A DNA stretch of 64,000 nucleotides, from assembly GCF_001687105.1 (NCBI RefSeq), contig NZ_CP014600.1, forward strand, positions 1 through 64,000, in the 5' to 3' direction. Positions within the stretch are counted from its first letter, which is position 1. Every line of letters starts with the position of its first letter. This document shows, piece after piece, positions 41,674 through 50,112 of this stretch. Both the position numbers and the translations under genes were made by a program. This stretch comes from Salipiger sp. CCB-MM3 (GTDB lineage: Bacteria > Pseudomonadota > Alphaproteobacteria > Rhodobacterales > Rhodobacteraceae). Under the pieces are notes generated by a model. That model was not told the origin of the DNA, made no database searches, and was given only the letters and a program-made list of their open reading frames with translations.

Positions 41674-43782
41674 ATGCCCGCTGCCCTGTCGCAGAGTTCC
41701 GTCTTTTCCTTCCCCGACTTCAGCCCCACAGCCACTCTGAGCCTTGGCCTCACCGAAGCCGAGGCGCTGAGCATTGGTGCCGGTTTCGCCGTCGCCTCGA
41801 ACCCGCATCCGTCGGGCGATGCCTATCTGCAGGCGACCGGCGCGAGCGCGCAGGCGGGGGGCGTTTTTGACGGTGTCGCAGGGCTTTACGATCTGACCGT
41901 GGCCTATTTCGACGAGACCGACGGGGTTTCGATGATGGAAGTGCTGGTCAATGGCACGGTGGTCGCGAGCTTTGACTGGGACAGCACCACCGGCGATGCC
42001 ATCGTCACCGCCGCCTCCAAGGCTGACTATACGGTGACCGGGCTGGTGTTGGCACCGGGCGATATGATCGAACTGCGCGGCGCTCGGGACGGCGGCGAGC
42101 CGCTGCGCACCGATTATGTGGAGATCTCTGCCGCCGCCGCCCCATCGCTTGGCGAGAGCTTTGTGATCGAGGCCGAGGACCTGCAGATCGTCTCGGGCTT
42201 CAGCGTCAAGTCGAACGGCGCGGCCTCGGGGCGTGAAATGCTGCAGCACACCAGCGGCGATGAGGCGCGCGCCAGCTACAGCGTGCAGCAGACCGGCAGT
42301 TTCGATCTGACCATCGGCTATTTCGACGAGACCGATGGCGTCTCGTGGCTGCAGGTACTGGTCAATGGCGCGGAAGTGGCGAGCTTTGACTGGGACGGCA
42401 CCGGCGGGGCCAGCATCGCCAGCCGCGCGAGCCTTGTGGAAGAAGTGATCGAAGGGCTGGCGCTGGAGGCGGGCGACACGATTGAACTGGTGGGGCAGGG
42501 CGATGGCGGCGAGCCGCTGCGCGTCGATTATCTGCAGTTCACCAGTGTCGAGCCGGGCGCGAGCGGGCCGAGCGCTCCGGCGACGCTCGATCTGTGGTAC
42601 CTGCGCGACGGCGAGGTCTATGTGGCGCTGAACGACGGCAGCGGCGGTTTCACCGAACTGGCCACCGGGGTCACGCCGGATGGCACGCTGCGCGCGGTGG
42701 ACATGGATGGCGATGGCGATCTCGATTTTCTCGACGTGGCGGTTGTCGATCCCTTCCCGCTGCCCGAGGCCACCTCTCCGGCGGATGAGTTCGTCTTTGA
42801 GGTGGTGACCACCGTCTATGAAAACGACGGCAGCGGCGGCTTTACCGAGACCACCAGCGACAGCACCAGCTTCGTTGCGGGGCTTTACGGCTATCCCGCT
42901 TCAGAGGTCGACCGGCTGTGGCAGATCCTGCAGACCGGCGACGCCGGGGATATCGACGGCGATGGCGACGTGGATTTTGCCGCGGTGTCGCTCATCGCGG
43001 GCAGGATCATGATCTTTGACAACGCCGGGGACGACACGTTCAACCTGATCGAACTGCCGGTGCCGGACGAGGTTTATGAGCTCAGCCAAGGCGGCAATTT
43101 CGCCGGGCTCGCCGATATGAATGATGACGGCAAGCTCGACCTGCTGCTCAGCGTCTCTTGGAATTTCAGCAGCACGCTGGTGATGATCAACGACGGTGCG
43201 GGCGGTTTCGATCCGGTGGGGAGCTATGGTGCCAGCGACGATGGCAACAGCACCGAGATCCCTGCCGACCTCGACGGCGATGGCGATCTGGATGTGCTCT
43301 TTGTGGCGATTAGCGATGGCGGCGGCATCTACACCTACATCAATGACGGCACCGGCGCGCGGGACGCGGCGGCGGTTGCCCCGTCTTTCCCCGAGAGCGA
43401 GCTCAACGGCATCGGCTTCCTGCAGATCGGTGACTATGACGGTGACGGCAAGCTCGAGATGGTCGGCGCAAGCATCGAGGACGCCTCTGCGGGGCTCGAT
43501 CCGGGGCTGCGGCTGTTCGAGTTCCCGCTCGAGGAGGGCGAGTTGTCGATCGAGGTGGCCTCGCTCGATCCCAGCCTTGTGGGCGAGTTGACCGCGCAGG
43601 GCGACTTTGACGGCGATGGCGACATTGACCTGATCCTCGTCGCCGAGGAGAGCGCCGACACGTTCGTGCTGATCAACGACGGGACGGCCAGTTTCACCGC
43701 CGTGCCCACCGGGCTCGATGCGTTCTCGAGCAATTACCCAACACTGTATGCAGGCGAGCTTGGAGATCTTCTCGTCGCCTGA
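41674..43782 (+). CDS. FG-GAP/VCBS repeat protein with two tandem beta-domains
   Basis: A 702-residue acidic protein. Residues about 33-152 and 168-290 are two related beta-rich modules, each with YFDETDGVS, EVLVNG/QVLVNG, FDWD and DGGEPLR-DY, resembling carbohydrate-binding (CBM-like) folds. From about 343 there are six FG-GAP-type calcium loops: DMDGDGDLD, DIDGDGDVD, DMNDDGKLD, DLDGDGDLD, DYDGDGKLE and DFDGDGDID (last near 646). There is no N-terminal signal peptide and no RTX nonapeptide. Export, perhaps by a type I system, is guessed from the acidic calcium-binding make-up. CGGAGG precedes the ATG. Function unknown; possibly adhesion or polysaccharide binding. Confidence 0.8.
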   Translation: MPAALSQSSVFSFPDFSPTATLSLGLTEAEALSIGAGFAVASNPHPSGDAYLQATGASAQAGGVFDGVAGLYDLTVAYFDETDGVSMMEVLVNGTVVASFDWDSTTGDAIVTAASKADYTVTGLVLAPGDMIELRGARDGGEPLRTDYVEISAAAAPSLGESFVIEAEDLQIVSGFSVKSNGAASGREMLQHTSGDEARASYSVQQTGSFDLTIGYFDETDGVSWLQVLVNGAEVASFDWDGTGGASIASRASLVEEVIEGLALEAGDTIELVGQGDGGEPLRVDYLQFTSVEPGASGPSAPATLDLWYLRDGEVYVALNDGSGGFTELATGVTPDGTLRAVDMDGDGDLDFLDVAVVDPFPLPEATSPADEFVFEVVTTVYENDGSGGFTETTSDSTSFVAGLYGYPASEVDRLWQILQTGDAGDIDGDGDVDFAAVSLIAGRIMIFDNAGDDTFNLIELPVPDEVYELSQGGNFAGLADMNDDGKLDLLLSVSWNFSSTLVMINDGAGGFDPVGSYGASDDGNSTEIPADLDGDGDLDVLFVAISDGGGIYTYINDGTGARDAAAVAPSFPESELNGIGFLQIGDYDGDGKLEMVGASIEDASAGLDPGLRLFEFPLEEGELSIEVASLDPSLVGELTAQGDFDGDGDIDLILVAEESADTFVLINDGTASFTAVPTGLDAFSSNYPTLYAGELGDLLVA

Positions 43783-43852
43783 CTCGGCATGCGGGGGCCC
43801 TGGTCGCGGAACTGGGGACCACGCGGGGACGGGGGCACCGCACCCCCGGGAA

Positions 43853-43885
43853 ACCGGTCGCGCAGCGCGCGGCCGGTCTTCTTTT
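43853..43885 (+). terminator. Rho-independent terminator after the FG-GAP gene
   Basis: An 11-bp stem with one non-Watson-Crick pair (ACCGGTCGCGC / GCGCGGCCGGT, 43853-43877, three-base loop) followed by CTTCTTTT. It lies 70 bp after the stop codon. Confidence 0.75.
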
Positions 43886-43969
43886 GTGCGGGAAAAGCCT
43901 TTGCGGGGAGGGGATTAGCGGCCCGTCTCGATAGGGCAGGGGGGTTATGAATACGCATACATTATCTTT

Positions 43970-44000
43970 CACAATATGAAATCGCCTCCACGATATGAAA
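43970..44000 (+). promoter_or_regulatory. Direct repeat, candidate IclR operator
   Basis: CACAATATGAAA (43970-43981) and CACGATATGAAA (43989-44000) form a 12-bp direct repeat with one difference, 19 bp apart. The first copy is also part of TTTCACAATATGAAA, an imperfect inverted repeat of the kind IclR dimers bind. It lies 58-88 bp upstream of the IclR gene start. Confidence 0.5.
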
Positions 44001-44057
44001 AAGATCTGGAGCGACGCGCCCGCCTCCTGCAGCTTTCGGGGCAGGGAGGAACTGCAG

Positions 44058-44858
44058 ATGTCGAATGACCTGAGCATCAGGGATCAGGCCGCGCCGCCGG
44101 AGAAGACGATCCAATCCGTCGACCGCGCGCTGGCGATCCTCGAGACCATCGCCCGCCATCGCGGCGAGGTCACGCTGGCGCTGATCTGCGAGGACCTGGG
44201 GCTCAATGCCTCGACCTGCCACCACATCATCAAGACGCTGATCGCCCGCAACTACGTGCGTCCGGGCACCGCGCGGGGCCGCTACATGCTGGGCTCGCAG
44301 GTGGTGCTGATCGCCGATGCGGTCAACATCAAGGCCGAACTTCCGGGCCGGGCGCGCCCGGTGCTGGACGCGCTCAACCAGACCACCGAAGAGGCGGTGC
44401 ACCTTGCCGTGCTGCAGGGCGATGAGATGATCACGCTGGTCAAGCGTGACGCGCTGCATGCGCTGCGGGTCGACAGCGGCTCGATCGGCAAATCCACCGC
44501 GATGCATGCCACCGCCACCGGCAAGGCGCTGCTCTCGGGGCTGCCCGAGGCCGAGGTGCGGCGGCTGACCACGCAGCATGGCATGAAGGCCTTTACCAGC
44601 CACACGGTCACCGACATCGACACACTGCTGGCCGAGCTTGCGGAGGTGCGCGCCACCGGCTGCGCCATGGATCGCGAAGAATTCCAACTTTACGTGGTCT
44701 GCATCGGTGCGCCGGTGCTCGACGTGAAGGGCAAGGTCATGGCCTCGCTCAGCGTCTCCACCCCGATCAACCGCGCGACCGAGGCGCATCTTTCGCTGGT
44801 TCGGCAGGAGGTGCTCAGCGCCGCCCGGTCGCTCTCGCTTTCCCGCTACGACCCGTAA
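44058..44858 (+). CDS. IclR-family transcriptional regulator of the adjacent catabolic operon
   Basis: The 266-residue protein has a winged HTH (IQSVDRALAILETIARHRGE then LALICEDLGLNASTCHHIIKTL) near residues 20-80. The effector domain from about 100 includes TGKALLSGLPEAEVRRL and GCAMDREEFQLYVVCIGAPV. IclR proteins usually control a neighbouring catabolic operon in response to a pathway metabolite. The start at 44058 has GGAGG in ideal position; an earlier frame from 43994 runs through the candidate operator. It lies 15 bp before the TPP enzyme gene and points the same way, so it is probably part of the operon and autoregulated. Confidence 0.9.
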   Translation: MSNDLSIRDQAAPPEKTIQSVDRALAILETIARHRGEVTLALICEDLGLNASTCHHIIKTLIARNYVRPGTARGRYMLGSQVVLIADAVNIKAELPGRARPVLDALNQTTEEAVHLAVLQGDEMITLVKRDALHALRVDSGSIGKSTAMHATATGKALLSGLPEAEVRRLTTQHGMKAFTSHTVTDIDTLLAELAEVRATGCAMDREEFQLYVVCIGAPVLDVKGKVMASLSVSTPINRATEAHLSLVRQEVLSAARSLSLSRYDP

Positions 44859-44873
44859 GAGGCGGACAGGACA

Positions 44874-46778
44874 ATGAACAAACAGGATGTGAAGATCACG
44901 GCGGCGCTGTCCGGCGCCGAAGGAACGCGCGCGCGCGCCGAAGCGATCGCCGCCAGCGGCGGGTTCGAGGAAGCGCTGGCCGAAGGCACATTGCCGCAAC
45001 TGGCCGAACTGTCGCTGAGCGAGGCGCTGGTGCTGGGGCTGCTGAAGCAGGGCACCCGCAAATATCTGGCGATCTTCGGCCATGGCTCGACCGATCTGGG
45101 CGAGGTGCTGCGGATCTACACCGAGGCCGGCGTCACCCAGACCTACAACTTCCGCAACGAGGTGGAGATGGCCCATGCCGCCACCGCGCTGTCGTGGCAC
45201 TACGGCGAGGTTCCGGCGCTGGTGACGTCGATCGGGCCGGGCGCGCTGCAGGCCATGGCGGGCTCGCTCGCCGCCGCCTCGAACGGCGTGGGCGTGTGGC
45301 ATGTCTACGGCGACGAGACGACGCTGGGCGAGGGCTACAATATGCAGCAGATCCCCAAGGCCGAACAGGCGCTTTATCCGCGCATGACCGCGCTGATGGG
45401 CGAGAGCTATATGCTGTGGCGGCCGCAGGCGCTGCGCGACGCGCTACGCCGGGGTGGGCAGAAGGTCTTTGCCCCCGCGAAGGCGGGGCCGTTCTATCTG
45501 CATCTGCCGATCAACGTGCAGCCCGAAGTGGCCGAGTTCAACCTCGCCAGCTTCCCGGCGCGGCCCGCTTTCGAGCCGCTGGCACCGGAAGGGGAGGGGG
45601 CGATCACCCGCGCCGCCGAGCTGATCGCCCGCACCGACCGGGTGGTGCTGAAGGCGGGCGGCGGCTGTCGTGGCTTCGACGCCGAGATCCGCGCGCTGGC
45701 GCGGGCGGCGGGTGCCTCTGTCGTGCTGTCTCCGGGCTCGACCGGGGTGCTCGCCGACGATGACCCGCTGAACATGCATGTCGGCGGCTCCAAGGGCTCG
45801 CTGAGCGGCAACTTCGCCATGGAGCACGCCGAACTGGTGATCGTCGCGGGCTCGCGCGCCGTCTGTCAGGCGGATTGCTCGGGCATCGGCTACCCGCGGG
45901 CGCGGGCGGTGGTGAACCTCAACGCCGATGCGGGCGACGCCATGCACTACAACGACACGATCTCTTTGCTGGGGGATCTGGGCGCGGTGGCGCGGCGGCT
46001 GACCGCGGCGCTGGAGGCGCGGACCGGTGATCCCGGCAAGGAAAAATGGCTGGAGGAGTGTGCCGCGCGCAAGGCCGAGTGGGGGGCTTTCAAGGCCGAG
46101 CGTCTGGCGCTGCCGCCGCAGGTCGATCCGGTGTGGCAGGCCCCGGTTCTGGCGCAGCCCGCCGCCATCGGCATCGTGTCGGAGTTCGCCAATGCCATCG
46201 GCGCGGTGAAATATTTCGATGCGGGCGACGTGCAGGCCAATGGCTTTCAGATCGTCGCCGACAGCCGCAGCGGCCAGACCTTCACCGAGACCGGGGCCAG
46301 CTACATGGGGTTCGCCACCAGCGGCATCCTCGCCTCGGCGATCGCCGATACGCCCGATTACGTCATCGCCTTCACCGGCGACGGCTCGTTCATGATGAAC
46401 CCGCAGGCGCTGATCGACGGGGTCGAGCACGGGCTGCGCGGGATGATCGTGATCTTTGACAACCGCCGCATGGCCGCGATCAGCAGCCTGCAACTGGCCC
46501 AATACGGACGCGACTTCCGCACCAATGACGGGGTCGCCGTGGATTACGCCCAGATGGCCGGATCGGTCTCTGGCGTGCTGAGCCTGAGCGTCGGAGGCAC
46601 CGCGGACGCGCTGCGCACCGCGCTGGAACAGGGACAGGCCCATGACGGGCTGAGCGTCCTGCATGTTCCCGTCTACAGCGGAGAGGAGCCCCGCGCGGGC
46701 ATGGGAAGCTGGGGCAAGTGGAACGTCGGAAACTGGGTCGAGGACGTGCAGTCGCGCTGGCTGCGCCAATCGCTCTGA
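44874..46778 (+). CDS. IolD-like thiamine-pyrophosphate-dependent enzyme
   Basis: The protein has 634 residues and three TPP-enzyme domains. The N-terminal Pyr domain has YNFRNEVEMAHAATALSW with the catalytic Glu, in the RNE context of IolD. A central Rossmann-like domain (about 245-380) precedes the PP domain with VIAFTGDGSFMMNPQALIDG and IFDNRRMAAISS, the TPP/Mg motif. IolD hydrolyses a cyclic trione in inositol breakdown. No other iol genes are here, and the reductase, GlcG and isomerase neighbours recall the glyoxylate carboligase operon. Glyoxylate carboligase itself lacks this Glu, so the reaction is probably IolD-type or new. Confidence 0.82.
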   Translation: MNKQDVKITAALSGAEGTRARAEAIAASGGFEEALAEGTLPQLAELSLSEALVLGLLKQGTRKYLAIFGHGSTDLGEVLRIYTEAGVTQTYNFRNEVEMAHAATALSWHYGEVPALVTSIGPGALQAMAGSLAAASNGVGVWHVYGDETTLGEGYNMQQIPKAEQALYPRMTALMGESYMLWRPQALRDALRRGGQKVFAPAKAGPFYLHLPINVQPEVAEFNLASFPARPAFEPLAPEGEGAITRAAELIARTDRVVLKAGGGCRGFDAEIRALARAAGASVVLSPGSTGVLADDDPLNMHVGGSKGSLSGNFAMEHAELVIVAGSRAVCQADCSGIGYPRARAVVNLNADAGDAMHYNDTISLLGDLGAVARRLTAALEARTGDPGKEKWLEECAARKAEWGAFKAERLALPPQVDPVWQAPVLAQPAAIGIVSEFANAIGAVKYFDAGDVQANGFQIVADSRSGQTFTETGASYMGFATSGILASAIADTPDYVIAFTGDGSFMMNPQALIDGVEHGLRGMIVIFDNRRMAAISSLQLAQYGRDFRTNDGVAVDYAQMAGSVSGVLSLSVGGTADALRTALEQGQAHDGLSVLHVPVYSGEEPRAGMGSWGKWNVGNWVEDVQSRWLRQSL

Positions 46779-46813
46779 CCCTGAAACTCGAAGACCTCGA
46801 AAGGGAGGACAAG

Positions 46814-47704
46814 ATGAGCAAGAGAACCGTAGGCTTTGTCGGTGTCGGCAATATCGGCACCCCGATGGTGCTGTCGATGCTGCGCGCCGATCTCGACGTG
46901 CTGGTGCGCGACCTGCGCAAGGATCAGGCCGCCGAATGCCTCGCCGCAGGGGCGCGCTTTGCCGAGAGCAACGCGCAGCTTTGCGAGGAGTGCGAGACCA
47001 TCGGCGTCGCCGTGGTCAATGACGCGCAGCTCAACCGGCTGTTCCGCGACGCGGGCGGGCTGCTGGAGCTGGCCAAGCCCGGCACCGTGCTGATCGTGCA
47101 TTCCACCGTGCTGCCCGAGACCATCCTCGCGCTTGGCAAGGAATGCGACGCGCGCGGGCTGAAGCTGATCGACGCGCAGGTGAGCGGCGGCGATCTGCGG
47201 GCGCGCGAGGGCGATCTGGCGGTCATGGCCGGGGGCGACAAGGCGGTGATCGACGCCAATCGCGATTACTTCGACGCCATCTCGCGCCGCACCGAACATA
47301 TGGGCGAGCTGGGTCTTGGCGCGGCCACCAAGGTTGCCATCCAGATGATGACCTTCGGCAACTGGCTGGCGGCGATGGAGGCGATGCGCGTCGCCCGCGC
47401 CCATGGCATCGACGAGAAACTGCTGGCCGATTTCGCCACCGACACCACCTCCGACAGCTGGGTCTGTCAGGTCTGGGGCAATTACGACCGGCTGCTGCAC
47501 AACCACCCGCTGACCGGCAGTGAAGAGCTGTTCCGCTTCTTCGACAAGGACCTCTTCAACGCGCTGCTGGTGGCGCGCGGCAAGGATCTGTCGCTGCCCT
47601 TCACCGCGGCGGGCAGTCAGGCGCTAGAAGGCGCGATGCGCGAGCGCATGGAGCTTTCGGCCGAACAATACGCCAAACCCGCAACCCAAGTCCGGAGTGC
47701 CTGA
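46814..47704 (+). CDS. NAD(P)-dependent beta-hydroxyacid dehydrogenase (3-hydroxyisobutyrate / tartronate-semialdehyde reductase type)
   Basis: The 296-residue protein has the N-terminal Rossmann motif TVGFVGVGNIGTPM and the family substrate motif LIDAQVSGGDLRAREGDLAVMAGG near residue 118. The catalytic Lys is in GAATKVAIQMMTFGN. Family members reduce or oxidise small beta-hydroxyacids such as 3-hydroxyisobutyrate, tartronate semialdehyde or 6-phosphogluconate. AAGGGAGG precedes the ATG. Placed directly after the TPP enzyme, as glxR follows gcl in other bacteria, so it probably handles the product of that step. Confidence 0.85.
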   Translation: MSKRTVGFVGVGNIGTPMVLSMLRADLDVLVRDLRKDQAAECLAAGARFAESNAQLCEECETIGVAVVNDAQLNRLFRDAGGLLELAKPGTVLIVHSTVLPETILALGKECDARGLKLIDAQVSGGDLRAREGDLAVMAGGDKAVIDANRDYFDAISRRTEHMGELGLGAATKVAIQMMTFGNWLAAMEAMRVARAHGIDEKLLADFATDTTSDSWVCQVWGNYDRLLHNHPLTGSEELFRFFDKDLFNALLVARGKDLSLPFTAAGSQALEGAMRERMELSAEQYAKPATQVRSA

Positions 47705-47707
47705 GCC

Positions 47708-48157
47708 ATGCCCGAGGACATGACCATGACCGCGCTCACCCGCCCCAAGGCCGTTGTCACGCTGGCCGCCGCCGAGGCGCTGATCGACCGCGCCTTTGCC
47801 CACGCCGAGAAGATCGGCAAGTCGGTCTGCGTTGCGGTGGTCGATGATGGCGGCTTCCTGATGGCCTTCCGCCGGATGGATGCCACCAACCCCGCCGCCG
47901 GGCAGATCGCCATCGACAAGGCCTATACCGCCGCCGTCTCGCATATCCCGACCCACAAGTGGCAGGAGATCATGCAAAGCGACGAGCCGCTGCGCATCGG
48001 CGTGCCCGGCGTGGTGCACCGGATGATCACCTATGGCGGCGGTCAGCCGATCGTCGTGGACGGGCAGATCATCGGCGCCATCGGCTGTTCGGGCGGACAC
48101 TGGACCGGCGACACCGAGATCGGCACCGAGGCGCTGAAGATCTTCGAGGAAGGCTGA
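47708..48157 (+). CDS. GlcG/HbpS (DUF336) family protein
   Basis: The 149-residue protein has the pattern AEALIDRAFAHAEKIGKSVC, VAVVDDGGFLMAFRRMDAT, DKAYTAA, then a glycine-rich VVDGQIIGAIGCSGGHWTGD. GlcG-like proteins occur in glycolate, glyoxylate and diol catabolic operons; HbpS relatives bind heme. The biochemical role is poorly known. The gap to the preceding gene is 3 bases and to the next 4, so it is an operon member. GGAG lies before the ATG at 47708; internal Met codons at 47720 and 47726 are alternatives. Confidence 0.85.
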   Translation: MPEDMTMTALTRPKAVVTLAAAEALIDRAFAHAEKIGKSVCVAVVDDGGFLMAFRRMDATNPAAGQIAIDKAYTAAVSHIPTHKWQEIMQSDEPLRIGVPGVVHRMITYGGGQPIVVDGQIIGAIGCSGGHWTGDTEIGTEALKIFEEG

Positions 48158-48161
48158 GACC

Positions 48162-48989
48162 ATGACGGACCAGATCACCCTGCCGCTGTCGTTCCACACG
48201 GGCTTTCTGAGCGACCTGCCGGTGCTCGAGGCGGTGCGGAAGATCCGCGACCACGGGTACGAGATGGTCGAGCTCAACGGCGAGCTGCTGCCCTGGGGCC
48301 CGGCGCATATCACGCCGGACACCCCGCGGGCGGTGATCGACAAGCTGGCGGGCATGGGGCCGTATTCGGCCCTGTGCATCCACCATTGCGACTTTGGCTC
48401 GAGCCGGGACGACCGGCGCGATGCCGCGCTCGCATGGGGCCGCGAGATGATGGATCGCGCCGTCGATCTGGGTATCGGTCTGGTGCATGTGATCCCGGGG
48501 GAGGAGACCGGGATCGCCGCGCTGCACCGCTCGCTGGCGGTGGCGGTGGAGGATGCCGAACGGCGCGGTCTGACGCTGGCGCTCGAGGCCATTGTCGGGC
48601 GGCAGATCGGCACGGTGCAAACCGCGCTGGCAGCGCTGGAGGCGGCGCCGGGGCTGAAGATCAACTTCGATCCGTCGCATTATCACCCGATGGGCGACGA
48701 CACCACCGAGGCGGCCAAGGCGCTGCTGCCGCATATCGCCCATGTGCACCTCAAGGACGCGGTGGGCGGTCCCGAGGATTTCCGCTTCGTGCCCTTGGGC
48801 GAGGGCGGAATCGACCTGACGGCGATGCTGCGGGTGCTGCTGGAGGGCGGCTATCGCGGTGCGGTCTCGATCGAACATGAGAGCCATTTCTTCGCGGGGG
48901 ATGCCCGCGGAGCCGATGAGGTGCTGCGCGACTGCCGCGCGGACTTCGATGCGCTGATGGCGCGCGCGCAGGGAGCCCCGGTCGTGTAG
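48162..48989 (+). CDS. Sugar isomerase/epimerase-type TIM-barrel protein
   Basis: The 275-residue protein is of the xylose-isomerase-like AP-endonuclease 2 fold. Metal-binding positions appear in LTLALEAIVGRQIGT (Glu), LKINFDPSHYHPMGDD (Asp, His), IAHVHLKDAVGG (His) and AVSIEHESHF (Glu). This set is usual for Mn/Zn-dependent ketose epimerases, hydroxypyruvate isomerase and IolE/IolI. It occupies the place hyi takes in gcl operons. The substrate cannot be named. Confidence 0.82.
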   Translation: MTDQITLPLSFHTGFLSDLPVLEAVRKIRDHGYEMVELNGELLPWGPAHITPDTPRAVIDKLAGMGPYSALCIHHCDFGSSRDDRRDAALAWGREMMDRAVDLGIGLVHVIPGEETGIAALHRSLAVAVEDAERRGLTLALEAIVGRQIGTVQTALAALEAAPGLKINFDPSHYHPMGDDTTEAAKALLPHIAHVHLKDAVGGPEDFRFVPLGEGGIDLTAMLRVLLEGGYRGAVSIEHESHFFAGDARGADEVLRDCRADFDALMARAQGAPVV

Positions 48990-49026
48990 ACCGCGCCCCC
49001 GATCACACAAAAAGGGAGGAAGACCA

Positions 49027-50046
49027 ATGAACAGATTTAGTCTGAACCGGAGAGGATTCTTGCAAGGGGCCGGCGCGCTGTCGCTGGCGGCGGGTCTGGG
49101 CGTGCGCCCGGCGCTGGCCGGAGCCAAGACCAAGCTGAAGCTCTCGCACCAGCTGGGCGCGACGCATCCGTCCTATCAGGCCGCCGAACGCATGGCCGCC
49201 GCCATCGAAGAGCGCACGGGGGGCGAGCTGTCCATCGCCATCTTCCCCAACAGCGCGCTCGGCTCGCCGCCCGAGACGGTGAAACAGGCGCAGATGGGCG
49301 CGATCGATCTGGTGATGTTCAACCCGCCCAACATTGAAGCGCAGGACAAGAGCGCCGGGGTCATCCAGATCCCCTATCAGTTCGACGGCTACGAGCACGC
49401 GCACCGCGTGCTGGGCGAGACCGCGCGGCCCTGGCTCGACGCGTTCCTGCAGCGCAACGGCCTCGCGTGGATCGCCAACTTCGAATACGGCTTCCGCGCG
49501 CTCAGCAACTCGCGCCGCCCGGTGATGACCCCCGACGACGTGAAGGGGCTGAAGCTGCGGGTGCCGCCCGAGCTGTCGATTCAGGCGACCTTCGAGGCGC
49601 TTGGCGCGAACACGCAGACCATCGCCTTCGGCGAGCTCTACCTTGCGCTGTCGAGCGGCACGGTGGACGGGCAGGACAACCCGATCTCGGTGGATTACGC
49701 CAATAAGTTCTACGAGGTGCAGAGCCATATCGCCACGACGCGCCATGTCTACACCTCCTTCATGCTGACCGGGAACCCGCGCAGCCTCGACGGGCTGTCG
49801 GACGAGCATCGGGCGATCCTGTCGGAAGAGGCATTGAAGGCGGGCAAGGAGGCGCAGGCCGAGGTGCAGGCGGGCGAAGAGGACATGCTCGCCAAGATGG
49901 AGGCCGAGGGCGTGCAGGTCACCCGGCCCGACCCCGGCCCGTTCCGCGACATGATGGGTCCGGCGTGGGAGCGTCTGCGCGAGCGCATCGGCGGCGAGAC
50001 CTGGGACGAGTGGATGGGCTACGTCGAGGCGGCCCGCACCTCGTGA
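49027..50046 (+). CDS. dctP: TRAP transporter substrate-binding protein (DctP family)
   Basis: The 339-residue protein has a twin-arginine-type leader (FSLNRRGFLQGAGALSLAAG) with likely cleavage after PALAG. The mature protein has LSHQLGATHPSYQAAERMAA, GAIDLVMFNPPNIEAQDKSA and LKLRVPPELSIQATFEALGAN. The last contains the Arg that pairs with the carboxylate of the ligand in most DctP proteins, so an organic or sugar acid is expected. AGGGAGG lies upstream of the ATG. It is followed by the two membrane genes. Confidence 0.93.
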   Translation: MNRFSLNRRGFLQGAGALSLAAGLGVRPALAGAKTKLKLSHQLGATHPSYQAAERMAAAIEERTGGELSIAIFPNSALGSPPETVKQAQMGAIDLVMFNPPNIEAQDKSAGVIQIPYQFDGYEHAHRVLGETARPWLDAFLQRNGLAWIANFEYGFRALSNSRRPVMTPDDVKGLKLRVPPELSIQATFEALGANTQTIAFGELYLALSSGTVDGQDNPISVDYANKFYEVQSHIATTRHVYTSFMLTGNPRSLDGLSDEHRAILSEEALKAGKEAQAEVQAGEEDMLAKMEAEGVQVTRPDPGPFRDMMGPAWERLRERIGGETWDEWMGYVEAARTS

Positions 50047-50112
50047 TCCCGTGACGGCCGGTGGCGCGCCGCGCCGCCGGTCCAACCCCCTCTTGCAAGA
50101 AAGGCCGGTATC

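Noticed and set aside
44874..46778. Calling the TPP enzyme glyoxylate carboligase
   Set aside because: It has the catalytic Glu in an IolD-like RNE context, which glyoxylate carboligase lacks, and is longer than Gcl.
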